From positions 21,358,476-21,422,475 of the forward strand of contig OZ059894.1 in the NCBI GenBank assembly GCA_964057225.1: 64,000 bases of DNA, given 5' to 3'. The stretch is from Auanema rhodensis. Lineage: Eukaryota; Nematoda; Chromadorea; Rhabditida; Rhabditidae. How positions within the stretch are numbered: position 1 is the first letter of the stretch; the number at the start of each line of letters is the position of its first letter. Positions 49,014-61,999 of this stretch are shown piece by piece. The notes below the pieces were generated by a model, which was not told the origin of the DNA, made no database searches, and saw only the letters and a list, made by a program, of their open reading frames with translations. The position numbers were made by a program, and so were the translations under genes.

Positions 49014-51470
49014 AAGGCAAAGACGATGGACAATGTTATTCAACGAAAAAATTAATTCTTCAGGGTGAAAATCGAGGATATAAGTGTGAACTTATATCAG
49101 TTGATATCTCGGTGCATTTTTAAGCTAGCGCAAATCTGATAACACAGATCGACGCAGCTTAAAAATCCGCATCGAATGCACTATACTACATTGAGAGACG
49201 CTTAATACACAAATTCGTTATGATCGTTTGAAAAATGATGCATTAGTGTATGTTGAGTTTCCATGTACACTCAACATTGCTTCCAAAAACATTTTGACAA
49301 AAATTTTTTCGAAAAATTTCAAAATAATTTAGCAAAAAGTAGATGTTTTTAGATTCCTTTTTTTAAGGCAAAGACGATGGACAATGTTATTCAACGAAAA
49401 AATTAATTCTTCAGGGTGAAAATCGAGGATATAAGTGTGAACTTATATCAGTTGATATCTCGGTGCATTTTTAAGCTAGCGCAAATCTGATAACACAGAT
49501 CGACGCAGCTTAAAAATCCGCATCGAATGCACTATACTACATTGAGAAACGCTTAATACAAAAATTAGTTATGATCGTTTGAAAAATGATGCATTAGTGT
49601 ATGTTGAGTTTCCATGTACACTCAACATTGCTTCCAAAAACATTTTGACAAAAATTTTTTCGAAAAATTTCAAAATAATTTAGCAAAAAGTAGATGTTTT
49701 TAGATTTCTTTTTCCAAGGCAAAGACGATGGACAATGTTATTCAACGAAAAAATTAATTCTTCAGGGTGAAAATCGAGGATATAAGTGTGAACTTATATC
49801 AGTTGATATCTCGGTGCATTTTTAAGCTAGCGCAAATCTGATAACACAGATCGACGCAGCTTAAAAATCCGCATCGAATGCACTATACTACATTGAGAAA
49901 CGTTTGATACAAAAATTAGTTATGATCGTTTGAAAAATGATGCATTAGTGTATATTGAAATTCCATGTACACTCAACATTGCTTCCAAAAACATTTTGAC
50001 TAAAATTTTTTTGAAAAATTTCAAAATAATTTAGCAAAAAGTAGATGTTTTTAGATTCCTGTTTTTAAGGCAAAGACGATGGACAATGTTATTCAACGAA
50101 AAAATTAATTCTTCAGGGTGAAAATCGAGGATATAAGTGTGAACTTATATCAGTTGATATCTCGGTGCATTTTTAAGCTAGCGCAAATTTGATAACACAG
50201 ATCGACGCAGCTTAAAAATCCGCATCGAATGCACTATACTACATTGAGAAACGCTTGATAAAAAAATTAGTTATGTTCGTTTGAAAAATGATGCATTAGT
50301 GTATGTTGAGTTTCCATGTACACTCAACATTGCTTCCAAAAACATTTTGACAAAACTTTTTTCGAAAAATTTCAAAATAATTTAGCAAAAAGTAGATGTT
50401 TTTAGATTCCTTTTTTTAAGGCAAAGACGATGGACAATGTTATTCAACGAAAAAATTAATTCTTCAGGGTGAAAATCGAGGATATAAGTGTGAACTTATA
50501 TCAGTTGATATCTCGGTGCATTTTTAAGCTAGCGCAAATCTGATAACACAGATCGACGCAGCTTAAAAATCCGCATCGAATGCACTATACTACATCAAGA
50601 AACGCTTGATACAAAAATTAGTTATGATCGTTTGAAAAATGATGCATTAGTGTATGTTGAGTTTCCATGTACACTCAACATTGCTTCCAAAAACATTTTG
50701 ACAAAAATTTTTTCGAAAAATTTCAAAATAATTTAGCAAAAAGTAGATGTTTTTAGATTCCATTTTTCAAGGCAAAGACGATAGACAATGTTATTCAACG
50801 AAAAAATTAATTCTTCAGGGTGAAAATCGAGGATATAAGTGTGAACTTATATCAGTTGATATCTCGGTGCATTTTTAAGCTAGCGCAAATCTGATAACAC
50901 AGATCGACGCAGCTTAAAAATCCGCATCGAATGCACTATACTACATCAAGAAACGCTTGATACAAAAATTAGTTATGATCGTTTGAAAAATGATGCATTA
51001 GTGTATGTTGAGTTTCCATGTACACTCAACATTGCTTCCAAAAACATTTTGACAAAAATTTTTTCGAAAAATTTCAAAATAATTTAGCAAAAAGTAGATG
51101 TTTTTAGATTCCTTTTTTTAAGGCAAAGACGATGGACAATGTTATTCAACGAAAAAATTAATTCTTCAGGGTGAAAATCGAGGATATAAGTGTGAACTTA
51201 TATCAGTTGATATCTCGGTGCATTTTTAAGCTAGCGCAAATCTGATAACACAGATCGACGCAGCTTAAAAATCCGCATCGAATGCCTTATACTACATTGA
51301 GAAACGCTTAATACAAAAATTAGTTATGATCGTTTGAAAAATGATGCATTAGTGTATGTTGAGTTTCCATGTACACTCAACATTGCTTCCAAAAACATTT
51401 TGACAAAAATTTTTTCGAAAAATTTCAAAATAATTTAGCAAAAAGTAGATGTTTTTAGATTCCTTTTTTT
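49014..51470. repeat. Eight-monomer HOR of zone 4, copy 2 (seven monomers)
   Basis: It matches 46206-48662 in order at a 2808-bp offset. The first monomer has AAGTGTGAAC rather than AAGTGTAAAC, and the GAATGCCTT monomer has TTAGTTATG rather than TTAGATATG. The eighth position (51471) instead holds a TATATTGAAATTCC monomer. Confidence 0.83.
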
Positions 51471-53927
51471 AAGGCAAAGACGATGGACAATGTTATTCAA
51501 CGAAAAAATTAATTCTTCAGGGTGAAAATCGAGGATATAAGTGTAAACTTATATCAGTTGATATCTCGGTGCATTTTTAAGCTAGCGCAAATCTGATAAC
51601 ACAGATCGACGCAGCTTAAAAATCCGCATCGAATGCACTATACTACATTGAGAAACGCTCAATACAAAAATTAGTTATGATCGTTTGAAAAATGATGCAT
51701 TAGTGTATATTGAAATTCCATGTACACTCAACATTGCTTCCAAAAACATTTTGACTAAAATTTTTTTGAAAAATTTCAAAATAATTTAGCAAAAAGTAGA
51801 TGTTTTTAGATTCCTGTTTTTAAGGCAAAGACGATGGACAATGTTATTCAACGAAAAAATTAATTCTTCAGGGTGAAAATCGAGGATATAAGTGTGAACT
51901 TATATCAGTTGATATCTCGGTGCATTTTTAAGCTAGCGCAAATTTGATAACACAGATCGACGCAGCATAAAAATCCGCATCGAATGCACTATACTACATC
52001 AAGAAACGCTTGATACAAAAATTAGTTATGATCGTTTGAAAAATGATGCATTAGTGTATGTTGAGTTTCCATGTACACTCAACATTGCTTCCAAAAACAT
52101 TTTGACAAAAATTTTTTCGAAAAATTTCAAAATAATTTAGCAAAAAGTAGATGTTTTTAGATTCCATTTTTCAAGGCAAAGACGATAGACAATGTTATTC
52201 AACGAAAAAATTAATTCTTCAGGGTGAAAATCGAGGATATAAGTGTGAACTTATATCAGTTGATATCTCGGTGCATTTTTAAGCTAGCGCAAATCTGATA
52301 ACACAGATCGACGCAGCTTAAAAATCCGCATCGAATGCACTATACTACATCAAGAAACGCTTGATACAAAAATTAGTTATGATCGTTTGAAAAATGATGC
52401 ATTAGTGTATGTTGAGTTTCCATGTACACTCAACATTGCTTCCAAAAACATTTTGACAAAAATTTTTTCGAAAAATTTCAAAATAATTTAGCAAAAAGTA
52501 GATGTTTTTAGATTCCATTTTTCAAGGCAAAGACGATAGACAATGTTATTCAACGAAAAAATTAATTCTTCAGGGTGAAAATCGAGGATATAAGTGTGAA
52601 CTTATATCAGTTGATATCTCGGTGCATTTTTAAGCTAGCGCAAATCTGATAACACAGATCGACGCAGCTTAAAAATCCGCATCGAATGCACTATACTACA
52701 TCAAGAAACGCTTGATACAAAAATTAGTTATGATCGTTTGAAAAATGATGCATTAGTGTATGTTGAGTTTCCATGTACACTCAACATTGCTTCCAAAAAC
52801 ATTTTGACAAAAATTTTTTCGAAAAATTTCAAAATAATTTAGCAAAAAGTAGATGTTTTTAGATTCCTTTTTTTAAGGCAAAGACGATGGACAATGTTAT
52901 TCAACGAAAAAATTAATTCTTCAGGGTGAAAATCGAGGATATAAGTGTGAACTTATATCAGTTGATATCTCGGTGCATTTTTAAGCTAGCGCAAATCTGA
53001 TAACACAGATCGACGCAGCTTAAAAATCCGCATCGAATGCCTTATACTACATTGAGAAACGCTTAATACAAAAATTAGTTATGATCGTTTGAAAAATGAT
53101 GCATTAGTGTATGTTGAGTTTCCATGTACACTCAACATTGCTTCCAAAAACATTTTGACAAAACTTTTTTCGAAAAATTTCAAAATAATTTAGCAAAAAG
53201 TAGATGTTTTTAGATTCCTTTTTTTAAGGCAAAGACGATGGACAATGTTATTCAACGAAAAAATTAATTCTTCAGGGTGAAAATCGAGGATATAAGTGTA
53301 AACTTATATCAGTTGATATCTCGGTGCATTTTTAAGCTAGCGCAAATCTGATAACACAGATCGACGCAGCTTAAAAATCCGCATCGAATGCCTTATACTA
53401 CATTGAGAAACGCTTAATACAAAAATTAGTTATGATCGTTTGAAAAATGATGCATTAGTGTATGTTGAGTTTCCATGTACACTCAACATTGCTTCCAAAA
53501 ACATTTTGACAAAGATTTTTTCGAAAAATTTCAGAATAATTCAGCAAAAAGTAGATGTTTTTAGATTCCTTTTTCCAAGGCAAAGACGATGGACAATGTT
53601 ATTCAACGAAAAAATTAATTCTTCAGGGTGAAAATCGAGGATATAAGTGTGAACTTATATCAGTTGATATCTCGGTGCATTTTTAAGCTAGCGCAAATCT
53701 GATAACACAGATCGACGCAGCTTAAAAATCCGCATCGAATGCACTATACTACATTGAGAAACGCTTAATACAAAAATTAGTTATGATCGTTTGAAAAATG
53801 ATGCATTAGTGTATGTTGAGTTTCCATGTACACTCAACATTGCTTCCAAAAACATTTTGACAAAAATTTTTTCGAAAAATTTCAAAATAATTCAGCAAAA
53901 AGTAGATGTTTTTAGATTCCTTTTTTC
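51471..53927. repeat. Seven-monomer run rich in CATCAAG and GAATGCCTT types
   Basis: The third TATATTGAAATTCC copy (51704, 1755 bp after the second) is followed by three CATCAAG monomers, two GAATGCCTT monomers and one with AATTCAGC. A GCAGCATAAAAATCC change at about 51966 breaks one base pair of hairpin H2. Confidence 0.7.
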
Positions 53928-54278
53928 AAGGCAAAGACGATGGACAATGTTATTCAACGAAAAAATTAATTCTTCAGGGTGAAAATCGAGGATATAAGTG
54001 TGAACTTATATCAGTTGATATCTCGGTGCATTTTTAAGCTAGCGCAAATCTGATAACACAGATCGACGCAGCTTAAAAATCCGCATCGAATGCACTATAC
54101 TACATTGAGAAACGTTTGATACAAAAATTAGTTATGATCGTTTGAAAAATGATGCATTAGTGTATGTTGAGTTTCCATGTACACTCAACATTGCTTCCAA
54201 AAACATTTTGACAAAAATTTTTTCGAAAAATTTCAAAATAATTTAGCAAAAAGTAGATGTTTTTAGATTCCTGTTTTT

Positions 54279-55331
54279 AAGGCAAAGACGATGGACAATG
54301 TTATTCAACGAAAAAATTAATTCTTCAGGGTGAAAATCGAGAATATAAGTGTGAACTTATATCAGTTGATATCTCGTTGCATTTTTAAGCTAGCGCAAAT
54401 CTGATAACACAGATCGACGCAGCTTAAAAATCCGCATCGAATGCACTATACTACATTGAGAAACGTTTGATACAAAAATTAGTTATGATCGTTTGAAAAA
54501 TGATGCATTAGTGTATGTTGAGTTTCCATGTACACTCAACATTGCTTCCAAAAACATTTTGACAAAAATTTTTTCGAAAAATTTCAAAATAATTTAGCAA
54601 AAAGTAGATGTTTTTAGATTCCTGTTTTTAAGGCAAAGACGATGGACAATGTTATTCAACGAAAAAATTAATTCTTCAGGGTGAAAATCGAGAATATAAG
54701 TGTGAACTTATATCAGTTGATATCTCGTTGCATTTTTAAGCTAGCGCAAATTTGATAACACAGATCGACGCAGCTTAAAAATCCGCATCGAATGCACTAT
54801 ACTACATTGAGAAACGCTTGATAAAAAAATTAGTTATGTTCGTTTGAAAAATGATGCATTAGTGTATGTTGAGTTTCCATGTACACTCAACATTGCTTCC
54901 AAAAACATTTTGACAAAAATTTTTTCGAAAAATTTCAAAATAATTTAGCAAAAAGTAGATGTTTTTAGATTCCTGTTTTTAAGGCAAAGACGATGGACAA
55001 TGTTATTCAACGAAAAAATTAATTCTTCAGGGTGAAAATCGAGAATATAAGTGTGAACTTATATCAGTTGATATCTCGTTGCATTTTTAAGCTAGCGCAA
55101 ATTTGATAACACAGATCGACGCAGCTTAAAAATCCGCATCGAATGCACTATACTACATTGAGAAACGCTTAATACAAAAATTAGTTATGATCGTTTGAAA
55201 AATGATGCATTAGTGTATGTTGAGTTTCCATGTACACTCAACATTGCTTCCAAAAACATTTTGACAAAAATTTTTTCGAAAAATTTCAAAATAATTTAGC
55301 AAAAAGTAGATGTTTTTAGATTCCTTTTTTT
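54279..55331. repeat. Three consecutive GAGAATATAAG monomers
   Basis: Three adjacent copies (54279, 54630, 54981) alone share GAGAATATAAG and ATCTCGTTGCAT. The first two differ elsewhere (AAATCTGATAAC with ACGTTTGATAC, against AAATTTGATAAC with CTTGATAAAAAAATT). The shared changes therefore spread across unlike neighbours. Confidence 0.8.
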
Positions 55332-57085
55332 AAGGCAAAGACGATGGACAATGTTATTCAACGAAAAAATTAATTCTTCAGGGTGAAAATCGAGGATATA
55401 AGTGTGAACTTATATCAGTTGATATCTCGGTGCATTTTTAAGCTAGCGCAAATCTGATAACACAGATCGACGCAGCTTAAAAATCCGCATCGAATGCCTT
55501 ATACTACATTGAGAAACGCTTAATACAAAAATTAGTTATGATCGTTTGAAAAATGATGCATTAGTGTATGTTGAGTTTCCATGTACACTCAACATTGCTT
55601 CCAAAAACATTTTGACAAAAATTTTTTCGAAAAATTTCAAAATAATTTAGCAAAAAGTAGATGTTTTTAGATTCCTGTTTTTAAGGCAAAGACGATGGAC
55701 AATGTTATTCAACGAAAAAATTAATTCTTCAGGGTGAAAATCGAGGATATAAGTGTGAACTTATATCAGTTGATATCTCGGTGCATTTTTAAGCTAGCGC
55801 AAATCTGATAACACAGATCGACGCAGCTTAAAAATCCGCATTGAATGCACTATACTACATTGAGAAACGTTTGATACAAAAATTAGTTATGATCGTTTGA
55901 AAAATGATGCATTAGTGTATGTTGAGTTTCCATGTACACTCAACATTGCTTCCAAAAACATTTTGACAAAAATTTTTTCGAAAAATTTCAAAATAATTTA
56001 GCAAAAAGTAGATGTTTTTAGATTCCTTTTTTCAAGGCAAAGACGATGGACAATGTTATTCAACGAAAAAATTAATTCTTCAGGGTGAAAATCGAGGATA
56101 TAAGTGTGAACTTACATCAGTTGATATCTCGGTGCATTTTTAAGCTAGCGCAAATCTGATAACACAGATCGACGCAGCTTAAAAATCCGCATCGAATGCA
56201 CTATACTACATTGAGAAACGCTTAATACAAAAATTAGTTTTGATCGTTTGAAAAATGATGCATTAGTGTATGTTGAGTTTCCATGTACACTCAACATTGC
56301 TTCCAAAAACATTTTGACAAAAATTTTTTCGAAAAATTTCAAAATAATTTAGCAAAAAGTAGATGTTTTTAGATTCCTGTTTTTAAGGCAAAGACGATGG
56401 ACAATGTTATTCAACGAAAAAATTAATTCTTCAGGGTGAAAATCGAGGATATAAGTGTGAACTTATATCAGTTGATATCTCGGTGCATTTTTAAGCTAGC
56501 GCAAATTTGATAACACAGATCGACGCAGCTTAAAAATCCGCATCGAATGCACTATACTACATTGAGAAACGCTTGATAAAAAATTAGTTATGTTCGTTTG
56601 AAAAATGATGCATTAGTGTATGTTGAGTTTCCATGTACACTCAACATTGCTTCCAAAAACATTTTGACAAAAATTTTTTCGAAAAATTTCAAAATAATTT
56701 TGCAAAAAGTAGATGTTTTTAGATTCCTTTTTTTAAGGCAAAGACGATGGACAATGTTATTCAACGAAAAAATTAATTCTTCAGGGTGAAAATCGAGGAT
56801 ATAAGTGTGAACTTATATCAGTTGATATCTCGGTGCATTTTTAAGCTAGCGCAAATCTGATAACACAGATCGACGCAGCTTAAAAATCCGCATCGAATGC
56901 CTTATACTACATTGAGAAACGCTTAATACAAAAATTAGTTATGATCGTTTGAAAAATGATGCATTAGTGTATGTTGAGTTTCCATGTACACTCAACATTG
57001 CTTCCAAAAACATTTTGACAAAAATTTTTTCGAAAAATTTCAAAATAATTTAGCAAAAAGTAGATGTTTTTAGATTCCTTTTTTT
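55332..57085. repeat. Five-monomer HOR unit, copy 1 (1754 bp)
   Basis: Order: GAATGCCTT; CATTGAATGC with ACGTTTGATAC; CTTACATCAG with TTAGTTTTGATC; AAATTTGATAAC with CTTGATAAAAAATT (1-bp deletion) and AATTTTGCAAAA; GAATGCCTT. The first four recur 1754 bp later. Confidence 0.88.
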
Positions 57086-58488
57086 AAGGCAAAGACGATG
57101 GACAATGTTATTCAACGAAAAAATTAATTCTTCAGGGTGAAAATCGAGGATATAAGTGTGAACTTATATCAGTTGATATCTCGGTGCATTTTTAAGCTAG
57201 CGCAAATCTGATAACACAGATCGACGCAGCTCAAAAATCCGCATCGAATGCCTTATACTACATTGAGAAACGCTTAATACGAAAATTAGTTATGATCGTT
57301 TGAAAAATGATGCATTAGTGTATGTTGAGTTTCCATGTACACTCAACATTGCTTCCAAAAACATTTTGACAAAAATTTTTTCGAAAAATTTCAAAATAAT
57401 TTAGCAAAAAGTAGATGTTTTTAGATTCCTGTTTTTAAGGCAAAGACGATGGACAATGTTATTCAACGAAAAAATTAATTCTTCAGGGTGAAAATCGAGG
57501 ATATAAGTGTGAACTTATATCAGTTGATATCTCGGTGCATTTTTAAGCTAGCGCAAATCTGATAACACAGATCGACGCAGCTTAAAAATCCGCATTGAAT
57601 GCACTATACTACATTGAGAAACGTTTGATACAAAAATTAGTTATGATCGTTTGAAAAATGATGCATTAGTGTATGTTGAGTTTCCATGTACACTCAACAT
57701 TGCTTCCAAAAACATTTTGACAAAATTTTTTTCGAAAAATTTCAAAATAATTTAGCAAAAAGTAGATGTTTTTGAATTCCTTTTTTCAAGGCAAAGACGA
57801 TGGACAATGTTATTCAACGAAAAAATTAATTCTTCAGGGTGAAAATCGAGGATATAAGTGTGAACTTACATCAGTTGATATCTCGGTGCATTTTTAAGCT
57901 AGCGCAAATCTGATAACACAGATCGACGCAGCTTAAAAATCCGCATCGAATGCACTATACTACATTGAGAAACGCTTAATACAAAAATTAGTTTTGATCG
58001 TTTGAAAAATGATGCATTAGTGTATGTTGAGTTTCCATGTACACTCAACATTGCTTCCAAAAACATTTTGACAAAAATTTTTTCGAAAAATTTCAAAATA
58101 ATTTAGCAAAAAGTAGATGTTTTTAGATTCCTGTTTTTAAGGCAAAGACGATGGACAATGTTATTCAACGAAAAAATTAATTCTTCAGGGTGAAAATCGA
58201 GGATATAAGTGTGAACTTATATCAGTTGATATCTCGGTGCATTTTTAAGCTAGCGCAAATTTGATAACACAGATCGACGCAGCTTAAAAATCCGCATCGA
58301 ATGCACTATACTACATTGAGAAACGCTTGATAAAAAATTAGTTATGTTCGTTTGAAAAATGATGCATTAGTGTATGTTGAGTTTCCATGTACACTCAACA
58401 TTGCTTCCAAAAACATTTTGACAAAAATTTTTTCGAAAAATTTCAAAATAATTTTGCAAAAAGTAGATGTTTTTAGATTCCTTTTTTT
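57086..58488. repeat. Five-monomer HOR, copy 2 (four monomers)
   Basis: It matches 55332-56734, including the shared 1-bp deletion in CTTGATAAAAAATT. Private changes: CAGCTCAAAAATCC, TACGAAAATTAG and TTTTTGAATTCC. The fifth position is replaced by a CATCAAG monomer that begins the next block. Confidence 0.86.
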
Positions 58489-61400
58489 AAGGCAAAGACG
58501 ATGGACAATGTTATTCAACGAAAAAATTAATTCTTCAGGGTGAAAATCGAGGATATAAGTGTGAACTTATATCAGTTGATATCTCGGTGCATTTTTAAGC
58601 TAGCGCAAATCTGATAACACAGATCGACGCAGCTTAAAAATCCGCATCGAATGCACTATACTACATCAAGAAACGCTTGATACAAAAATTAGTTATGATC
58701 GTTTGAAAAATGATGCATTAGTGTATGTTGAGTTTCCATGTACACTCAACATTGCTTCCAAAAACATTTTGACAAAAATTTTTTCGAAAAATTTCAAAAT
58801 AATTTAGCAAAAAGTAGATGTTTTTAGATTCCATTTTTCAAGGCAAAGACGATAGACAATGTTATTCAACGAAAAAATTAATTCTTCAGGGTGAAAATCG
58901 AGGATATAAGTGTGAACTTATATCAGTTGATATCTCGGTGCATTTTTAAGCTAGCGCAAATCTGATAACACAGATCGACGCAGCTTAAAAATCCGCATCG
59001 AATGCACTATACTACATCAAGAAACGCTTGATACAAAAATTAGTTATGATCGTTTGAAAAATGATGCATTAGTGTATGTTGAGTTTCCATGTACACTCAA
59101 CATTGCTTCCAAAAACATTTTGACAAAAATTTTTTCGAAAAATTTCAAAATAATTTAGCAAAAAGTAGATGTTTTTAGATTCCTTTTTTTAAGGCAAAGA
59201 CGATGGACAATGTTATTCAACGAAAAAATTAATTCTTCAGGGTGAAAATCGAGGATATAAGTGTGAACTTATATCAGTTGATATCTCGGTGCATTTTTAA
59301 GCTAGCGCAAGTCTGATAACACAGATCGACGCAGCTTAAAAATCCGCATCGAATGCCTTATACTACATTGAGAAACGCTTAATACAAAAATTAGTTATGA
59401 TCGTTTGAAAAATGATGCATTAGTGTATGTTGAGTTTCCATGTACACTCAACATTGCTTCCAAAAACATTTTGACAAAAATTTTTTCGAAAAATTTCAAA
59501 ATAATTTAGCAAAAAGTAGATGTTTTTAGATTCCTGTTTTTAAGGCAAAGACGATGGACAATGTTATTCAACGAAAAAATTAATTCTTCAGGGTGAAAAT
59601 CGAGGATATAAGTGTGAACTTATATCAGTTGATATCTCGGTGCATTTTTAAGCTAGCGCAAATCTGATAACACAGATCGACGCAGCTTAAAAATCCGCAT
59701 TGAATGCACTATACTACATTGAGAAACGTTTGATACAAAAATTAGTTATGATCGTTTGAAAAATGATGCATTAGTGTATGTTGAGTTTCCATGTACACTC
59801 AACATTGCTTCCAAAAACATTTTGACAAAAATTTTTTCGAAAAATTTCAAAATAATTTAGCAAAAAGTAGATGTTTTTAGATTCCTTTTTTCAAGGCAAA
59901 GACGATGGACAATGTTATTCAACAAAAAAATTAATTCTTCAGGGTGAAAATCGAGGATATAAGTGTGAACTTACATCAGTTGATATCTCGGTGCATTTTT
60001 AAGCTAGCGTAAATCTGATAACACAGATCGACGCAGCTTAAAAATCCGCATTGAATGCACTATACTACATTGAGAAACGTTTGATACAAAAATTAGTTAT
60101 GATCGTTTGAAAAATGATGCATTAGTGTATGTTGAGTTTCCATGTACACTCAACATTGCTTCCAAAAACATTTTGACAAAAATTTTTTCGAAAAATTTCA
60201 AAATAATTTAGCAAAAAGTAGATGTTTTTAGATTCCATTTTTCAAGGCAAAGACGATAGACAATGTTATTCAACGAAAAAATTAATTCTTCAGGGTGAAA
60301 ATCGAGGATATAAGTGTGAACTTATATCAGTTGATATCTCGGTGCATTTTTAAGCTAGCGTAAATCTGATAACACAGATCGACGCAGCTTAAAAATCCGC
60401 ATCGAATGCACTATACTACATCAAGAAACGCTTGATACAAAAATTAGTTATGATCGTTTGAAAAATGATGCATTAGTGTATGTTGAGTTTCCATGTACAC
60501 TCAACATTGCTTCCAAAAACATTTTGACAAAAATTTTTTCGAAAAATTTCAAAATAATTTAGCAAAAAGTAGATGTTTTTAGATTCCATTTTTCAAGGCA
60601 AAGACGATAGACAATGTTATTCAACGAAAAAAATTAATTCTTCAGGGTGAAAATCGAGGATATATGTGTGAACTTATATCAGTTGATATCTCTGTGCATT
60701 TTTAAGCTAGCGCAAATCTGATAACACAGATCGACGCAGCTTAAAAATCCGCATCGAATGCACTATACTACATCAAGAAACGCTTGATACAAAAATTAGT
60801 TATGATCGTTTGAAAAATGATGCATTAGTGTATGTTGAGTTTCCATGTACACTCAACATTGCTTCCAAAAACATTTTGACAAAAATTTTTTCGAAAAATT
60901 TCAAAATAATTTAGCAAAAAGTAGATGTTTTTAGATTCCTTTTTTTAAGGCAAAGACGATGGACAATGTTATTCAACGAAAAAATTAATTCTTCAGGGTG
61001 AAAATCGAGGATATAAGTGTGAACTTATATCAGTTGATATCTCGGTGCATTTTTAAGCTAGCGCAAATCTGATAACACAGATCGACGCAGCTTAAAAATC
61101 CGCATCGAATGCCTTATACTACATTGAGAAACGCTTAATACAAAAATTAGTTATGATCGTTTGAAAAATGATGCATTAGTGTATGTTGAGTTTCCATGTA
61201 CACTCAACATTGCTTCCAAAAACATTTTGACAAAAATTTTTTCGAAAAATTTCAAAATAATTTAGCAAAAAGTAGATGTTTTTAGATTCCTGTTTTTAAG
61301 GCAAAGACGATGGACAATGTTATTCAACGAAAAAATTAATTCTTCAGGGTGAAAATCGAGGATATAAGTGTGAACTTATATCAGTTGATATCTCGGTGCA

Positions 61401-61999
61401 TTTTTAAGCTAGCGCAAATCTGATAACACAGATCGACGCAGCTTAAAAATCCGCATTGAATGCACTATACTACATTGAGAAACGTTTGATACAAAAATTA
61501 GTTATGATCGTTTGAAAAATGATGCATTAGTGTATGTTGAGTTTCCATGTACACTCAACATTGCTTCCAAAAACATTTTGACAAAAATTTTTTCGAAAAA
61601 TTTCAAAATAATTTAGCAAAAAGTAGATGTTTTTAGATTCCATTTTTCAAGGCAAAGACGATAGACAATGTTATTCAACGAAAAAATTAATTCTTCAGGG
61701 TGAAAATCGAGGATATAAGTGTGAACTTATATCAGTTGATATCTCGGTGCATTTTTAAGCTAGCGCAAATCTGATAACACAGATCGATGCAGCTTAAAAA
61801 TCCGCATCGAATGCACTATACTACATCAAGAAACGCTTGATACAAAAATTAGTTATGATCGTTTGAAAAATGATGCATTAGTGTATGTTGAGTTTCCATG
61901 TACACTCAACATTGCTTCCAAAAACATTTTGACAAAAATTTTTTCGAAAAATTTCAAAATAATTTAGCAAAAAGTAGATGTTTTTAGATTCCTGTTTTT
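58489..61999. repeat. Ten-monomer HOR unit, copy 1 (3511 bp)
   Basis: It starts with two CATCAAG monomers, then GCGCAAGTCTG with GAATGCCTT, CATTGAATGC, CAACAAAAAAATT with CTTACATC and GCGTAAAT, and further CATCAAG, GAATGCCTT and CATTGAATGC types. One extra A in the run at 60627-60633 makes the unit 3510 + 1 bp. The first five monomers recur at +3511. Confidence 0.85.
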
